A DNA stretch of 64,000 bases from Variovorax sp. PBL-H6 (GTDB lineage Bacteria > Pseudomonadota > Gammaproteobacteria > Burkholderiales > Burkholderiaceae_C): contig NZ_LR594659.1 of the NCBI RefSeq assembly GCF_901827155.1, forward strand, positions 1,550,001-1,614,000, given 5' to 3'. Position 1 is the first letter of the stretch. Every line of letters starts with the position of its first letter. A model generated the notes under the pieces. That model searched no databases and was not told the DNA's origin. It saw nothing but the letters and a program-made list of their open reading frames with translations. Made by a program: the position numbers and the translations under genes. Positions 53,176 through 61,733 of this stretch are shown piece after piece.

Positions 53176-55170
53176 GTGGTCAATGAACTGATGTTCGCGG
53201 TATTCAATGCCGCGGCGTTCGGCATGGCGATCTTCGTGGTCGCCGCCGGCCTCACGCTCATCTTCGGGCTGATGCGCCTGCTCAACATGGCGCAGGGCGG
53301 CTTCTTCATGATCGGTGCCTACACGGCCTATTCGGTGATGGGGCGCGACGTGCAGTCGCTCTGGCTGTTCCTGTTCGCCGCGCTGGTGGGCGGGATCGTG
53401 GTGGCGCTGCTGGGCCTCGTGACCGACCGGCTGGTGCTGCGCCGGCTGCGCAACGTCGATCCGCACTACGTGCTGATCGCGACCTTCGCGCTCATGATGG
53501 TCTGCTCCGGCGTGACCAAGCTGGTGTGGGGCGTCGACTTCTTCTCCGTCAATCCGCCGCCGGGCCTGGACCAGCCGCTCAACCCCTTCGGCATGTTCTT
53601 CTCGGCCTACCAGATCTTCGTGATCGCGGCCGGCGTGCTGGTCTACATCGTGCTGGAGGTGGCCATCCACCGCATGTGGTTCGGCAAGCTGATGCAGGCG
53701 CTCGCGGCCGACCCGTGGATGGCGGGCGTGCTGGGGCTCAACGTCTCTTTCGGCATCGCGCTGAGCGTGATGGCCAGCTTCTTCCTCGCGGGCCTCGCGG
53801 GCGGCCTGCTGCTGCCCAACCAGAGCCTGTCGACCGGGCTGGGCGACTCCTACCTGATGTTTGCCTTCTTCGCGGTGATCATCGGCGGGCTCGGCAACAT
53901 CCGCGGCGCCTTCATCGGCTCGCTGGTACTGGGCCTGGTGCAGAGCCTCAACACCGTGCTCCTGCCTTCGTTGCCTGGCCTCGCGATCTACGTCGTGCTC
54001 GCCGCCTTCCTGCTCTGGAAGCCCAATGGCCTGTTCCCTGCCGTCGGCGCACAGGCCGACTCCGGCAGCGAGGCCCACGGCTCGGGCGCGCTGCATCGCC
54101 CGCGCATTCCGCGTGGCGTGTGGCAAGTGCTGGGCGTCGCCACGGTCGGCATCCTGGCGACGCTGCCGCTGTGGGTGAACGCAGGGCCGCTGTACGTGGT
54201 CGGGACGGTCCTGGTGCAGGTGATCTTCGCGCTCTCCTGGAACATCCTGTTCGGCTACACCGGGCTGGTGTCCTTCGGGCATGCGGGCTTCTTCGCCATC
54301 GGCGCCTACCTCGCTGCGCTGGCGCTGCGGCACATCGCGGGCGTGCCTTTTCTCGGCGTGCTGGCGACCGCGGCGCTGTTCGGCGCCTGCGCGGCGTGGG
54401 TCGTCGGCGTGCTGGCGCTGCGCCGCATGAGCGGCGTGTTCCTCGCGGTGCTGACGGTGGCGCTGGCCGAGGCACTGCGGCTCATCATCGGCTTCTCGAC
54501 CTTGCTGGGGCGGGAGGACGGCATCACCGACATCCCGCGGCCGGTGCTCGACCTCGGCCTGCTGCGCATCGACCTCACCAGCTCCAGCGCCTACTACTGG
54601 TTCCTGCTGGTGGCCACGGTGCTGATCACCGCCTTCCTGTGGTGGCTGCTGCACAGCCGCTTCGGCCGCACGCTGCAGACGGTGCGCCAGGACGCGGAGC
54701 GCGCAGCCTTCATGGGGACGAACGTCGCACGCTACCGGCTCGCGGCCTTCGTGATCTCGGGCGCGGTCGCGGCGGTGGCTGGCGCGCTGTACGCGCCCTG
54801 GTCGCGCATCGTCACGGTGGAGGAGGTGCATTGGCTGGCCTCGGCCCAGCCGATGCTGAACACGCTGCTGGGCGGGGTGAGTTCGTTCTGGGGGCCGGTG
54901 GTGGGGGCAGGGCTGTTTGCCGCCATCACGTACGCCACGCGCACGCTGGTGGGCCTGTCGGAGCTGATCGTCGGCACCGGGCTGCTCGCCATCATCCTGC
55001 TGGCACCCAACGGCGCGGTCGGGTTGTGGCGCAGCGTGGAGGAGCGGCTCTGGGGCCGGAGGCCGGCCGTGCCGGCGGGCGACGCGGCGGGCGATGCGGC
55101 GGGTGAGCCGGTAGCGCGAGAGGCGCGCGTGCCGGCCATCGGCAAGCTCGAGGCAGGAGGCGCGCGATGA
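53176..55170 (+). CDS. Fused branched-chain-type ABC permease (LivH-LivM)
   Basis: 664 residues. The GTG at 53176 is preceded by GAGGG. Residues 1-290 are LivH-like (FGLMRLLNMAQGGFFMIGAYTAY). A hydrophilic linker (about 290-315, ADSGSEAHGSGALHRP) leads to a LivM-like half (SWNILFGYTGLVSFGHAGFFAIGAYLAAL; GRTLQTVRQDAERAAFMG). Such permeases are usually two genes; the fusion fixes their 1:1 ratio. Near the C-terminus are repeats of GDAAG. It overlaps livG by four bases. Confidence 0.93.
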   Translation: MVNELMFAVFNAAAFGMAIFVVAAGLTLIFGLMRLLNMAQGGFFMIGAYTAYSVMGRDVQSLWLFLFAALVGGIVVALLGLVTDRLVLRRLRNVDPHYVLIATFALMMVCSGVTKLVWGVDFFSVNPPPGLDQPLNPFGMFFSAYQIFVIAAGVLVYIVLEVAIHRMWFGKLMQALAADPWMAGVLGLNVSFGIALSVMASFFLAGLAGGLLLPNQSLSTGLGDSYLMFAFFAVIIGGLGNIRGAFIGSLVLGLVQSLNTVLLPSLPGLAIYVVLAAFLLWKPNGLFPAVGAQADSGSEAHGSGALHRPRIPRGVWQVLGVATVGILATLPLWVNAGPLYVVGTVLVQVIFALSWNILFGYTGLVSFGHAGFFAIGAYLAALALRHIAGVPFLGVLATAALFGACAAWVVGVLALRRMSGVFLAVLTVALAEALRLIIGFSTLLGREDGITDIPRPVLDLGLLRIDLTSSSAYYWFLLVATVLITAFLWWLLHSRFGRTLQTVRQDAERAAFMGTNVARYRLAAFVISGAVAAVAGALYAPWSRIVTVEEVHWLASAQPMLNTLLGGVSSFWGPVVGAGLFAAITYATRTLVGLSELIVGTGLLAIILLAPNGAVGLWRSVEERLWGRRPAVPAGDAAGDAAGEPVAREARVPAIGKLEAGGAR

Positions 55171-55940
55171 CCGAAGAGCTGCTGCGCGTGGACGGCGTGC
55201 GCAAGAACTACGGCCCGATCGAGGTGCTGCACGGCGTGAGCCTGTCGGCCGCGCGCGGGGAGGTCTTCGCCATCATCGGCCCGAACGGCGCCGGCAAGAC
55301 CACCATGTTCAAGGTCATGACCGGCGAAGTGCCCTGCGACGGCGGGACCATCCGCTTCGAGGGCAAGGACGTCACCCGCCTTCCCGCGCACGAACGCGTG
55401 CGCCAGGGCTTCGGCCGCACCTTCCAGGTCGCGCGCGTGTTCCACGACTTCACCGTGCTCGACAACGTGATCGCCGCCGTCGAGGCGCGCCGCCAGTACC
55501 GGCGCGAGCCGCTGGGGGCGCGCTGGCGCTGCGCGCCCTCGGCGGACGTGCGGGCCGAGGCCATGGCGCTGCTGGAAGACGTCAAGCTCCACGCGCTGGC
55601 GCAGGAGGCCGCGCGCTTTCTCTCGCACGGCGACAAGAAGCGGCTCGAGTTCGTGATCGCGCTGGCCGGCAGGCCGAGCATCCTGATGCTCGACGAGCCC
55701 ACCGCCGGCATGTCGCCCAGCGACCGGGCCGACATCGCGCAGCTGGTCGCGCGCACGCAGAAGGAGCGCGGCATCACCGTCGTCATGACCGAGCACGACA
55801 TGGACGTGGTGTTCGGCCTGGCCGACCGGATCATGGTGATGAACTACGGCGAGGTGGTGTCGACCGGCACCGTCGAGCAGGTGCGCAGCGATCCGAAAGT
55901 GCGCGAGGTCTACCTCGGCAAGGAGATGGTCGGTGCTTGA
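55167..55940 (+). CDS. livG: ABC transporter ATP-binding protein LivG
   Basis: 257 residues. Walker A is GPNGAGKTT, Walker B is ILMLDEPTAGMSP, and the H-loop is in VVMTEHDMDVVFG. The signature is weak (FLSHGDKKRLEFVIAL), as in some LivG proteins. The start overlaps the permease stop (ATGA) and its stop overlaps livF. Confidence 0.93.
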   Translation: MTEELLRVDGVRKNYGPIEVLHGVSLSAARGEVFAIIGPNGAGKTTMFKVMTGEVPCDGGTIRFEGKDVTRLPAHERVRQGFGRTFQVARVFHDFTVLDNVIAAVEARRQYRREPLGARWRCAPSADVRAEAMALLEDVKLHALAQEAARFLSHGDKKRLEFVIALAGRPSILMLDEPTAGMSPSDRADIAQLVARTQKERGITVVMTEHDMDVVFGLADRIMVMNYGEVVSTGTVEQVRSDPKVREVYLGKEMVGA

Positions 55941-56637
55941 AGTCCGCGAACTCGACGCCTTCTACGGCGACAGCCACATCCTGCATGGCGCACAGGTGTC
56001 GGTGAAGGCCGGCCAGCGCGTCGCGCTGCTCGGGCGCAACGGCGCCGGCAAGTCGACGCTGCTGAAAAGCGTGATGAACGCCGGGCCGCGCGTGCGCGGC
56101 ATCCTGCGCTTCGACGGCCGCGACCTGCATGGCGTGCCGACGCACCAGCGCACCCGCATGGGCCTGTCGCTGGTCCCGGAGGACCGGCGCATCTTCACGC
56201 ACCTCACCGTCGCGGAGAACATCGCCATGGCGCGCTACGGCGCCTCGGCCGACCGGCCTGCGATCCGGGTGGCGGACATCATCGCCCGCTTTCCCATGCT
56301 GGCGCCGCTGCAGCAGCGCTACGGCGGCCAGCTCAGCGGCGGCCAGCAGCAGCTGCTGGCGGTGGCGCGCGCGATGGCCGCCAACCCCACGCTCCTGCTG
56401 CTCGACGAGCCGACCGAAGGGCTGGCACCGATCATCGTCGAGGAGATGGCGCGCGATGTCGTGCGCACCTGCACCGAGGGCAACGTGGCGCTCCTGCTGT
56501 GCGAGCAGAACATCTGGTTCGCGCGGCGCTGCACCCAGTACGTCTACGTGATCGACACGGGCCGCGTGGTCTTCGAGGGCGACTGGGACCGCTTCGACCA
56601 GCACCCCGAGGTGCAGCAGCGCTACCTCGCGCTCTGA
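55933..56637 (+). CDS. livF: ABC transporter ATP-binding protein LivF
   Basis: 234 residues from GTG 55933, inside the last codons of livG, with AAGGAG just upstream. Walker A is GRNGAGKST, the signature is [16 protein letters not shown], and Walker B is LLLLDEPTEGLAP. It completes the importer with LivG, the fused permease and two binding proteins. Confidence 0.93.
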   Translation: MLEVRELDAFYGDSHILHGAQVSVKAGQRVALLGRNGAGKSTLLKSVMNAGPRVRGILRFDGRDLHGVPTHQRTRMGLSLVPEDRRIFTHLTVAENIAMARYGASADRPAIRVADIIARFPMLAPLQQRYGGQLSGGQQQLLAVARAMAANPTLLLLDEPTEGLAPIIVEEMARDVVRTCTEGNVALLLCEQNIWFARRCTQYVYVIDTGRVVFEGDWDRFDQHPEVQQRYLAL

Positions 56638-56676
56638 ACCCGGCCGGACTTTCCAAGCAACCTTTCCGGACATTCC

Positions 56677-57807
56677 ATGGATCTCCAGTACACCCCCGAA
56701 CAGAACCAGCTGCGCGAAAGCGTCGAGCGCTTCGTGCGCGAGGAATACGATTTCGCGCACCGCCGCAAGCTGGTCGCGAGCGAGCTCGGCCACGACGAGA
56801 ACTGCTGGCGCAGCTACGCCGATTTCGGCTGGCTGGCCGTGCCCTTCAGCGAAGAGGACGGCGGCATCGGCGGCGACGCGACCGACACCGGCATCGTGAT
56901 GGAAGGTATCGGCCGCGGCCTGCTGCTGGAGCCTTACCTTGCCAACGTGGTGCTCGCCGGCGGCGTGCTGGCCTCCCTCGGCAGCACCGCACAGAAGGCC
57001 AGCTGGCTGCAGCCGATGATGGCCGGCGAACACAAGCTGGCACTGGCCTATGCCGAACCCGAGTCGCGCTACGAGATCGCGCACTGCACGACCACGGCCC
57101 GGCGCGAGGGCCAGGGCTGGCGCATCGACGGGCGCAAGTCCCTGGTGCACGGCGGCGCTGCCGCGGACCACTACGTGGTGATCGCGCGCAGCGCCGGCCA
57201 GGCCTCGGAGCCGGCCGGACTGACGGCGCTGGTCGTCGATGCCAAGGCACCGGGACTCGAGGTGCGCCCCCATGCCATGCACGATGGCAGCCGCGCCGCG
57301 GACCTGGTGTTCGAAGGCGTGCGTGCCGATGCGTCGCAGCGGCTTGGGGAGGAGGGCGCGGCCCTGCCTGTGCTCGAGCTCGTGATCGACCAGGCCATCG
57401 CCGCCATCGCCTCGGAAGCCGTCGGTGCGATGAGCACGCTGGTGGACATGACGCTCGACTACCTCAAGACGCGCCAGCAGTTCGGCCGTCCCATCGGCAC
57501 CAACCAGGCACTGCAGCATCGCATGGTCGACATGACCATCGCGCTGGACGAGGCTCGCTCGATGGCGTTGTACGGCGCGCTGATGCTGGGCGAGGCCGAT
57601 GCCGCCGCACGCCGCAAGGCGCTCTCGGCCACCAAGATCGAGATCGACCGCGCGGCACGCCGGGTGGGACAGGAGGCGGTGCAACTGCACGGCGCCATGG
57701 GCGTGACCGAGGAGCTGGCGGTAGGCCACTACTTCAAGCGTCTCTCGATGATCGGCGTCAGCTTCGGCGACAGCAGCTGGCACCTGCAGCGCTATGCGCA
57801 AGCCTGA
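56677..57807 (+). CDS. Acyl-CoA dehydrogenase, small-subunit (PimD-like)
   Basis: 376 residues. The start MDLQYTPEQNQLRESVERFVREEYDF and the segments LAYAEPESRYE and RQQFGRPIGTNQALQHRMVDM mark the family. Compared with the next gene it lacks the usual WWCQGYSEPG motif. Pairs of unequal acyl-CoA dehydrogenases form heteromeric enzymes in pimelate, steroid and similar pathways; the adjacent 57838 gene is the likely partner. It lies 39 bases after livF. Confidence 0.9.
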   Translation: MDLQYTPEQNQLRESVERFVREEYDFAHRRKLVASELGHDENCWRSYADFGWLAVPFSEEDGGIGGDATDTGIVMEGIGRGLLLEPYLANVVLAGGVLASLGSTAQKASWLQPMMAGEHKLALAYAEPESRYEIAHCTTTARREGQGWRIDGRKSLVHGGAAADHYVVIARSAGQASEPAGLTALVVDAKAPGLEVRPHAMHDGSRAADLVFEGVRADASQRLGEEGAALPVLELVIDQAIAAIASEAVGAMSTLVDMTLDYLKTRQQFGRPIGTNQALQHRMVDMTIALDEARSMALYGALMLGEADAAARRKALSATKIEIDRAARRVGQEAVQLHGAMGVTEELAVGHYFKRLSMIGVSFGDSSWHLQRYAQA

Positions 57808-57837
57808 CCGAGCCGCGCGAGAAGGAGGCGGCACGGC

Positions 57838-59037
57838 ATGAATCTCGATCTTTCCCCGCAGGAGCGGGCATTCGAAGCGGAGGTGCGCGAGTTCATCGCG
57901 CGCGAGCTGCCGCAGGACATTCGCGAGAAGGTGCGTCTGGACCGGCACCTCGGGCGCGACGACTTCATGCGCTGGCAGCAGATCCTCGGGCGCAAGGGCT
58001 GGTTCACCGGCGCCTGGCCGCGCGAGTTCGGCGGCCATGCATGGAGCCCCATGCAGACCATCATCTTCAACCGGGTCGCGGGCGAGATGCACTGCCCCGA
58101 GCTGCAGGTCTTCGGGCCGGCGATGGTGGGGCCGGTCATCTACACCTTCGGCACGCCCGAGCAGAAGGCCGGGCACCTGCCGTCCATTCGCGATTCGTCG
58201 GTGTGGTGGTGCCAGGGGTACTCGGAGCCGGGCGCAGGCTCCGACCTCGCGGCGCTGCAGACGGCGGCCGAGGACGGCGGCGACCACTACATCGTGAACG
58301 GCCAGAAGATCTGGACCTCCTACGCGCATCATGCGGACTGGATGTTCTGCCTGGTCCGCACCGGCCGCGAGGGCAAGCGGCAGCAGGGCATCTCCTTCCT
58401 GCTCATCGACATGAAGACCCCGGGCATCGAGGTGCAGCCGATCCGCATGATGGACGGGCGGCACTATCTCAACGCCGTGTTCTTCAACGACGTGCGCGTG
58501 CCCAGGCGCAACCTGATCGGCGAGGAGGGGCGGGGCTGGACCTACGCGAAGTTCCTGCTGGAGCACGAGCGCGTGGAGAACGCCAACCTGCGCTTCATCA
58601 CGCAGGAGCTTCAGAAGCTGCACCGCGTGGCAGCGGAAGTGGGCAGCAATGGCAAGCGTCTGGCAGACGACCCCTCCTTCATGGCGGAGGTTGCCGCAGT
58701 CGAGGTGCAGTTCAAGGCGCTCGAGATCGGGCTCTTGCGGATGCTGTCGGACATGGATGCCGGCACGCCGCCCGGGCCGGGCAAGTCCTCCTTCATCAAG
58801 ATCCGCGGCACCGAGATCGCGCAGCGCATCACCGAGCTGCTGGTGCAGGCGAGCGGCCCCGATGCGCTGCGCTACCAGCCCGGGCCGCTCTTCGGCCAGG
58901 GAGAGGACGCGCCGATCGGCCCCGCGCACGCGCTCGGGCCGGTCGCGACCTACCTGTTCTGCCGCGCCATGACCATCTACGGCGGCAGTACCGAGATCCA
59001 GAAGAACATCATGGCCAAGCACGCGCTGGGCCTGTAG
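57838..59037 (+). CDS. Acyl-CoA dehydrogenase, large-subunit (PimC-like)
   Basis: 399 residues. FAD/substrate motifs WWCQGYSEPGAGSDLAAL and NGQKIWTSYAHHADWMF, C-terminus YGGSTEIQKNIMAKHALGL. AAGGAGG precedes the ATG. It is the closest paralogue in the window of the protein at 33937. Together with the preceding small-subunit gene it probably forms an alpha2beta2 dehydrogenase. The acyl chain type cannot be read from the sequence. Confidence 0.92.
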   Translation: MNLDLSPQERAFEAEVREFIARELPQDIREKVRLDRHLGRDDFMRWQQILGRKGWFTGAWPREFGGHAWSPMQTIIFNRVAGEMHCPELQVFGPAMVGPVIYTFGTPEQKAGHLPSIRDSSVWWCQGYSEPGAGSDLAALQTAAEDGGDHYIVNGQKIWTSYAHHADWMFCLVRTGREGKRQQGISFLLIDMKTPGIEVQPIRMMDGRHYLNAVFFNDVRVPRRNLIGEEGRGWTYAKFLLEHERVENANLRFITQELQKLHRVAAEVGSNGKRLADDPSFMAEVAAVEVQFKALEIGLLRMLSDMDAGTPPGPGKSSFIKIRGTEIAQRITELLVQASGPDALRYQPGPLFGQGEDAPIGPAHALGPVATYLFCRAMTIYGGSTEIQKNIMAKHALGL

Positions 59038-59040
59038 AGC

Positions 59041-60654
59041 ATGAACGACGACGACATCGACTACCTCCAGGGCGAGCAGCCCCTGCACGACTACCTGCGC
59101 GGCCACGCCCGCCGCCAGCCCGGCAAGGCCGCGCTGCTGTGGTACGGCCGCGCCATCAGCTATGCCGAACTCGACCGCTGGAGCGATGCCTTCGCCCAGG
59201 CGCTGCACGAGCGCGGGGTGGCCAAGGGCGACCGGGTGGCGCTCTTCATGCAGAACTGCCCGCAGTACCTCATCGCACACTTCGGCATTCAGAAGATCGG
59301 TGCCATCGTGAGCCCCTGCAGCCCGATGTTCAAGGCGCACGAGTTCGCCTACCAGGTGGGCGACCTCGGTGCCAAGGCGATCGTGGCGGCCGACCACCTG
59401 GTGCCGATCGTCCAGTCGGTGGCCGATCGGGTCCGCGTGCCGCATGTGTTCTGCGTGCGCTACGCAGACTTGCTGCCGCAGGTGCCGAGCCTTCGCGTCC
59501 CCGGCGAAGTGGCGGCGCGCGAACCGCTGCCCGAAGGCACGCTGGACTTCCACGCGATCGTGACCCGCTCCGGCGACGTGAGCGCACCGGCGGTGCAGCC
59601 GTCGATGGACGACGTGTCGCTGATGACCTACACCTCTGGCACCACCGGCATGCCGAAGGGGGCCATGCTCAGCTACCGCAACGCGCTCTACAAGACGGCC
59701 GTCGGGCAGGAGATGTTCCGCATTCGCGAGGACGACGTGATGCTGGCCGTGGCACCGCTCTATCACATCGCCGGCATGATCTGCGGCGTGACGATGCTCG
59801 CCTACACCGGCGCAACCGTGGTGCTGCTCAACCGCATGGACCCGCTGGCCGTGCTCCAGGCCATCGAGCGGCATCGCGTGAGCTGGTGGTACGCCATGGC
59901 GCCGATGCTGGTGTCGACCATGAACGAGCCGGGTGCCGAGCGCTTCGACCTGTCGTCGCTGCACACCACCATGGCGACCAGCTTCGGCATCAAGCTCACC
60001 GAGGAGCTGGCCCGGCGCTGGAGCGCCTTCGCCAACGACTGCCTGGTGTACGAGGCCGGCTACGGGCTTTCGGAGACCCACACCAACGACGTGCTCATGC
60101 CGCGCGATGCGGTGCGCTGGGGCACCAACGGCGTGCCGGGCCGTGGCGTGGAGCTGAAAATCCTCGACCCCGAAGGCCGCGAGCTTCCGCCCGGCGAGAG
60201 CGGCGAGATCGTGGTGCGCAGCCGCGGCGTGTTCCACGGGTACTGGAACCGGCCCGACGCGACCGCCGAAGTCCTGCGCGACGGGTGGGTCCACACCGGC
60301 GACATCGGCAAGATGGACGACCAGGGCTACCTCACCTTCATCGGCCGCGTGAAGGAGATGATCAAGGTGTCGGGCTACAGCGTCTTCCCCGAGGAGGTCG
60401 AGTCCATCCTGATCCTGCACCCCGGCGTGCGGCAGGTCGCCGTGATCGGCGTGCCCGATGTCGACAAGGGCGAGGTGATCAAGGCCTTCGTCGTGCCGCA
60501 GCCGAAGGGCATCGACGCGGAGGAGCTGCTGCGTTGGGCGCGCGACAACATGTCGCACTACAAGGTGCCGCGCCAGCTGGAGTTCCGCGAGTCGCTGCCG
60601 GCGAGCGGAACGGGGAAGGTGCTGCGCCGGCTGCTGAAAGAATCGGTCCGCTGA
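59041..60654 (+). CDS. Acyl-CoA synthetase, CaiC-like (AMP-forming)
   Basis: 537 residues. The P-loop is LMTYTSGTTGMPKGAML; other motifs are YEAGYGLSETHT and GWVHTGDIGKMDDQGYLTFIGRVKEMIKVSGYSVFP. The C-terminal Lys is in ASGTGKVLRRLL. It is a paralogue of the ligase at 40656. It starts four bases after the dehydrogenase stop and probably activates the imported acid, so importer, ligase and dehydrogenase form one module. Confidence 0.93.
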   Translation: MNDDDIDYLQGEQPLHDYLRGHARRQPGKAALLWYGRAISYAELDRWSDAFAQALHERGVAKGDRVALFMQNCPQYLIAHFGIQKIGAIVSPCSPMFKAHEFAYQVGDLGAKAIVAADHLVPIVQSVADRVRVPHVFCVRYADLLPQVPSLRVPGEVAAREPLPEGTLDFHAIVTRSGDVSAPAVQPSMDDVSLMTYTSGTTGMPKGAMLSYRNALYKTAVGQEMFRIREDDVMLAVAPLYHIAGMICGVTMLAYTGATVVLLNRMDPLAVLQAIERHRVSWWYAMAPMLVSTMNEPGAERFDLSSLHTTMATSFGIKLTEELARRWSAFANDCLVYEAGYGLSETHTNDVLMPRDAVRWGTNGVPGRGVELKILDPEGRELPPGESGEIVVRSRGVFHGYWNRPDATAEVLRDGWVHTGDIGKMDDQGYLTFIGRVKEMIKVSGYSVFPEEVESILILHPGVRQVAVIGVPDVDKGEVIKAFVVPQPKGIDAEELLRWARDNMSHYKVPRQLEFRESLPASGTGKVLRRLLKESVR

Positions 60655-60676
60655 GGTGGCGCCCGCTCCCGCGGGT

Positions 60677-61564
60677 TCAGGGCCGCAGGGTACGCGAGAA
60701 CTTGAACGACCATCCCAGGTTGAGCCCCGCCGCGGCCACCAGGATCGCCGCGGCGCCAGCCAGCTGCTCGAGCTGCAGCCGATGATCGAAGGCCACCATG
60801 TCCACGCCGATCGCCACGACCGGATAGACGAAGGAAAGCGCGCCCACTGCGTGCGTCGGCAGCTTCTGGATCGCGCCGTAGAGCAGCACGAACACCAGCC
60901 CGGTGTAGATCACGCCCATGACGGCGAAGCTCCCCCAGGCCCTGGCGTCGGCAGGCAAGGCCGAGAGGTTGGCAAAGGGCGCAATCATCACGATGCCCAC
61001 GCACACCTGCGCCAGCGCGATCATGTGCGGGGGCGTGCCGCTGAGCTTTTTCGTGATCATGGCGGCGACCGCATAGAAGAAGGCCGCGCCGAGCGCCATG
61101 AGCACGCCCGCGACATAGTCGGCGCCGGTGTAGCTGGCGCCGGGCTTCGCCTGCACGATCAGCACCACGCCGGCGAAGGCAATCCCCAGCCATCCGAGCT
61201 GGGTGCTGCTGACCCGCTCGGAAAACAGCAGTGCGCCGAGCGCAACCATCATGAAGGGCTGCGTGTTGTAGACCGTCGTCGCGATGGCGATCGACGCGCG
61301 CGAGAACGAGGCGAAGATGAGCAGCCAGTTGAGCACGATGGCGACTCCGCCCAGCGCCGCCCACCCGAGCAGGCGAAGCGAGAGCTTGCCGCGCAGCATG
61401 CCCAGGGCGGCGCAAACCGCCAGCAACGTGGCCGCGCCGAATGCGCAGCGCCAGAAGAGCAGGTCGATGACCGGCTGGCCCGAGCGGACGACGAACCAGC
61501 CGATGGTTCCTGAAATCACCATGGCGGCGGTCATCTCGAGCGTGCCGCGTGTCTTGTCGATCAT
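60677..61564 (-). CDS. EamA/DMT-family transporter
   Basis: 295 residues from ATG 61564 (MIDKTRGTLEMTAAMVISGT), with ten hydrophobic segments in two EamA repeats. Upstream in-frame codons up to 61705 lack family similarity. The gene converges on the ligase gene with 22 bases between stops; CCCGC/GCGGG nearby could pair as a weak hairpin. It is unrelated in detail to the EamA protein at 9430. The substrate is unknown. Confidence 0.85.
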   Translation of the reverse strand: MIDKTRGTLEMTAAMVISGTIGWFVVRSGQPVIDLLFWRCAFGAATLLAVCAALGMLRGKLSLRLLGWAALGGVAIVLNWLLIFASFSRASIAIATTVYNTQPFMMVALGALLFSERVSSTQLGWLGIAFAGVVLIVQAKPGASYTGADYVAGVLMALGAAFFYAVAAMITKKLSGTPPHMIALAQVCVGIVMIAPFANLSALPADARAWGSFAVMGVIYTGLVFVLLYGAIQKLPTHAVGALSFVYPVVAIGVDMVAFDHRLQLEQLAGAAAILVAAAGLNLGWSFKFSRTLRP

Positions 61565-61733
61565 CGTTGGGGATCTCTGGGGCTTGTTCGAGGTATCGAT
61601 CGGGAGGGCCAGCCCTGCATTCTGAAGCCACGGCCGAATCCGATGGGGGCTGCGCGCCCAGAGGCGGCGGCATTGGTGATTCCCCTCAAAAGTAGGGACG
61701 CACACATGAGAACCAACGCACTACACTGAGCCG

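Noticed and set aside
54054..54120. Possible missing stop between LivH and LivM halves
   Set aside because: The linker is hydrophilic and in frame with no compressed or repeated bases, so a true fusion is the simpler reading.
55831..60558. Very long open frame on the minus strand (about 1,575 codons)
   Set aside because: It lies opposite well-recognised genes (livF, two dehydrogenases, ligase). Long antisense frames are expected in high-GC DNA, and the translation has no family motifs.
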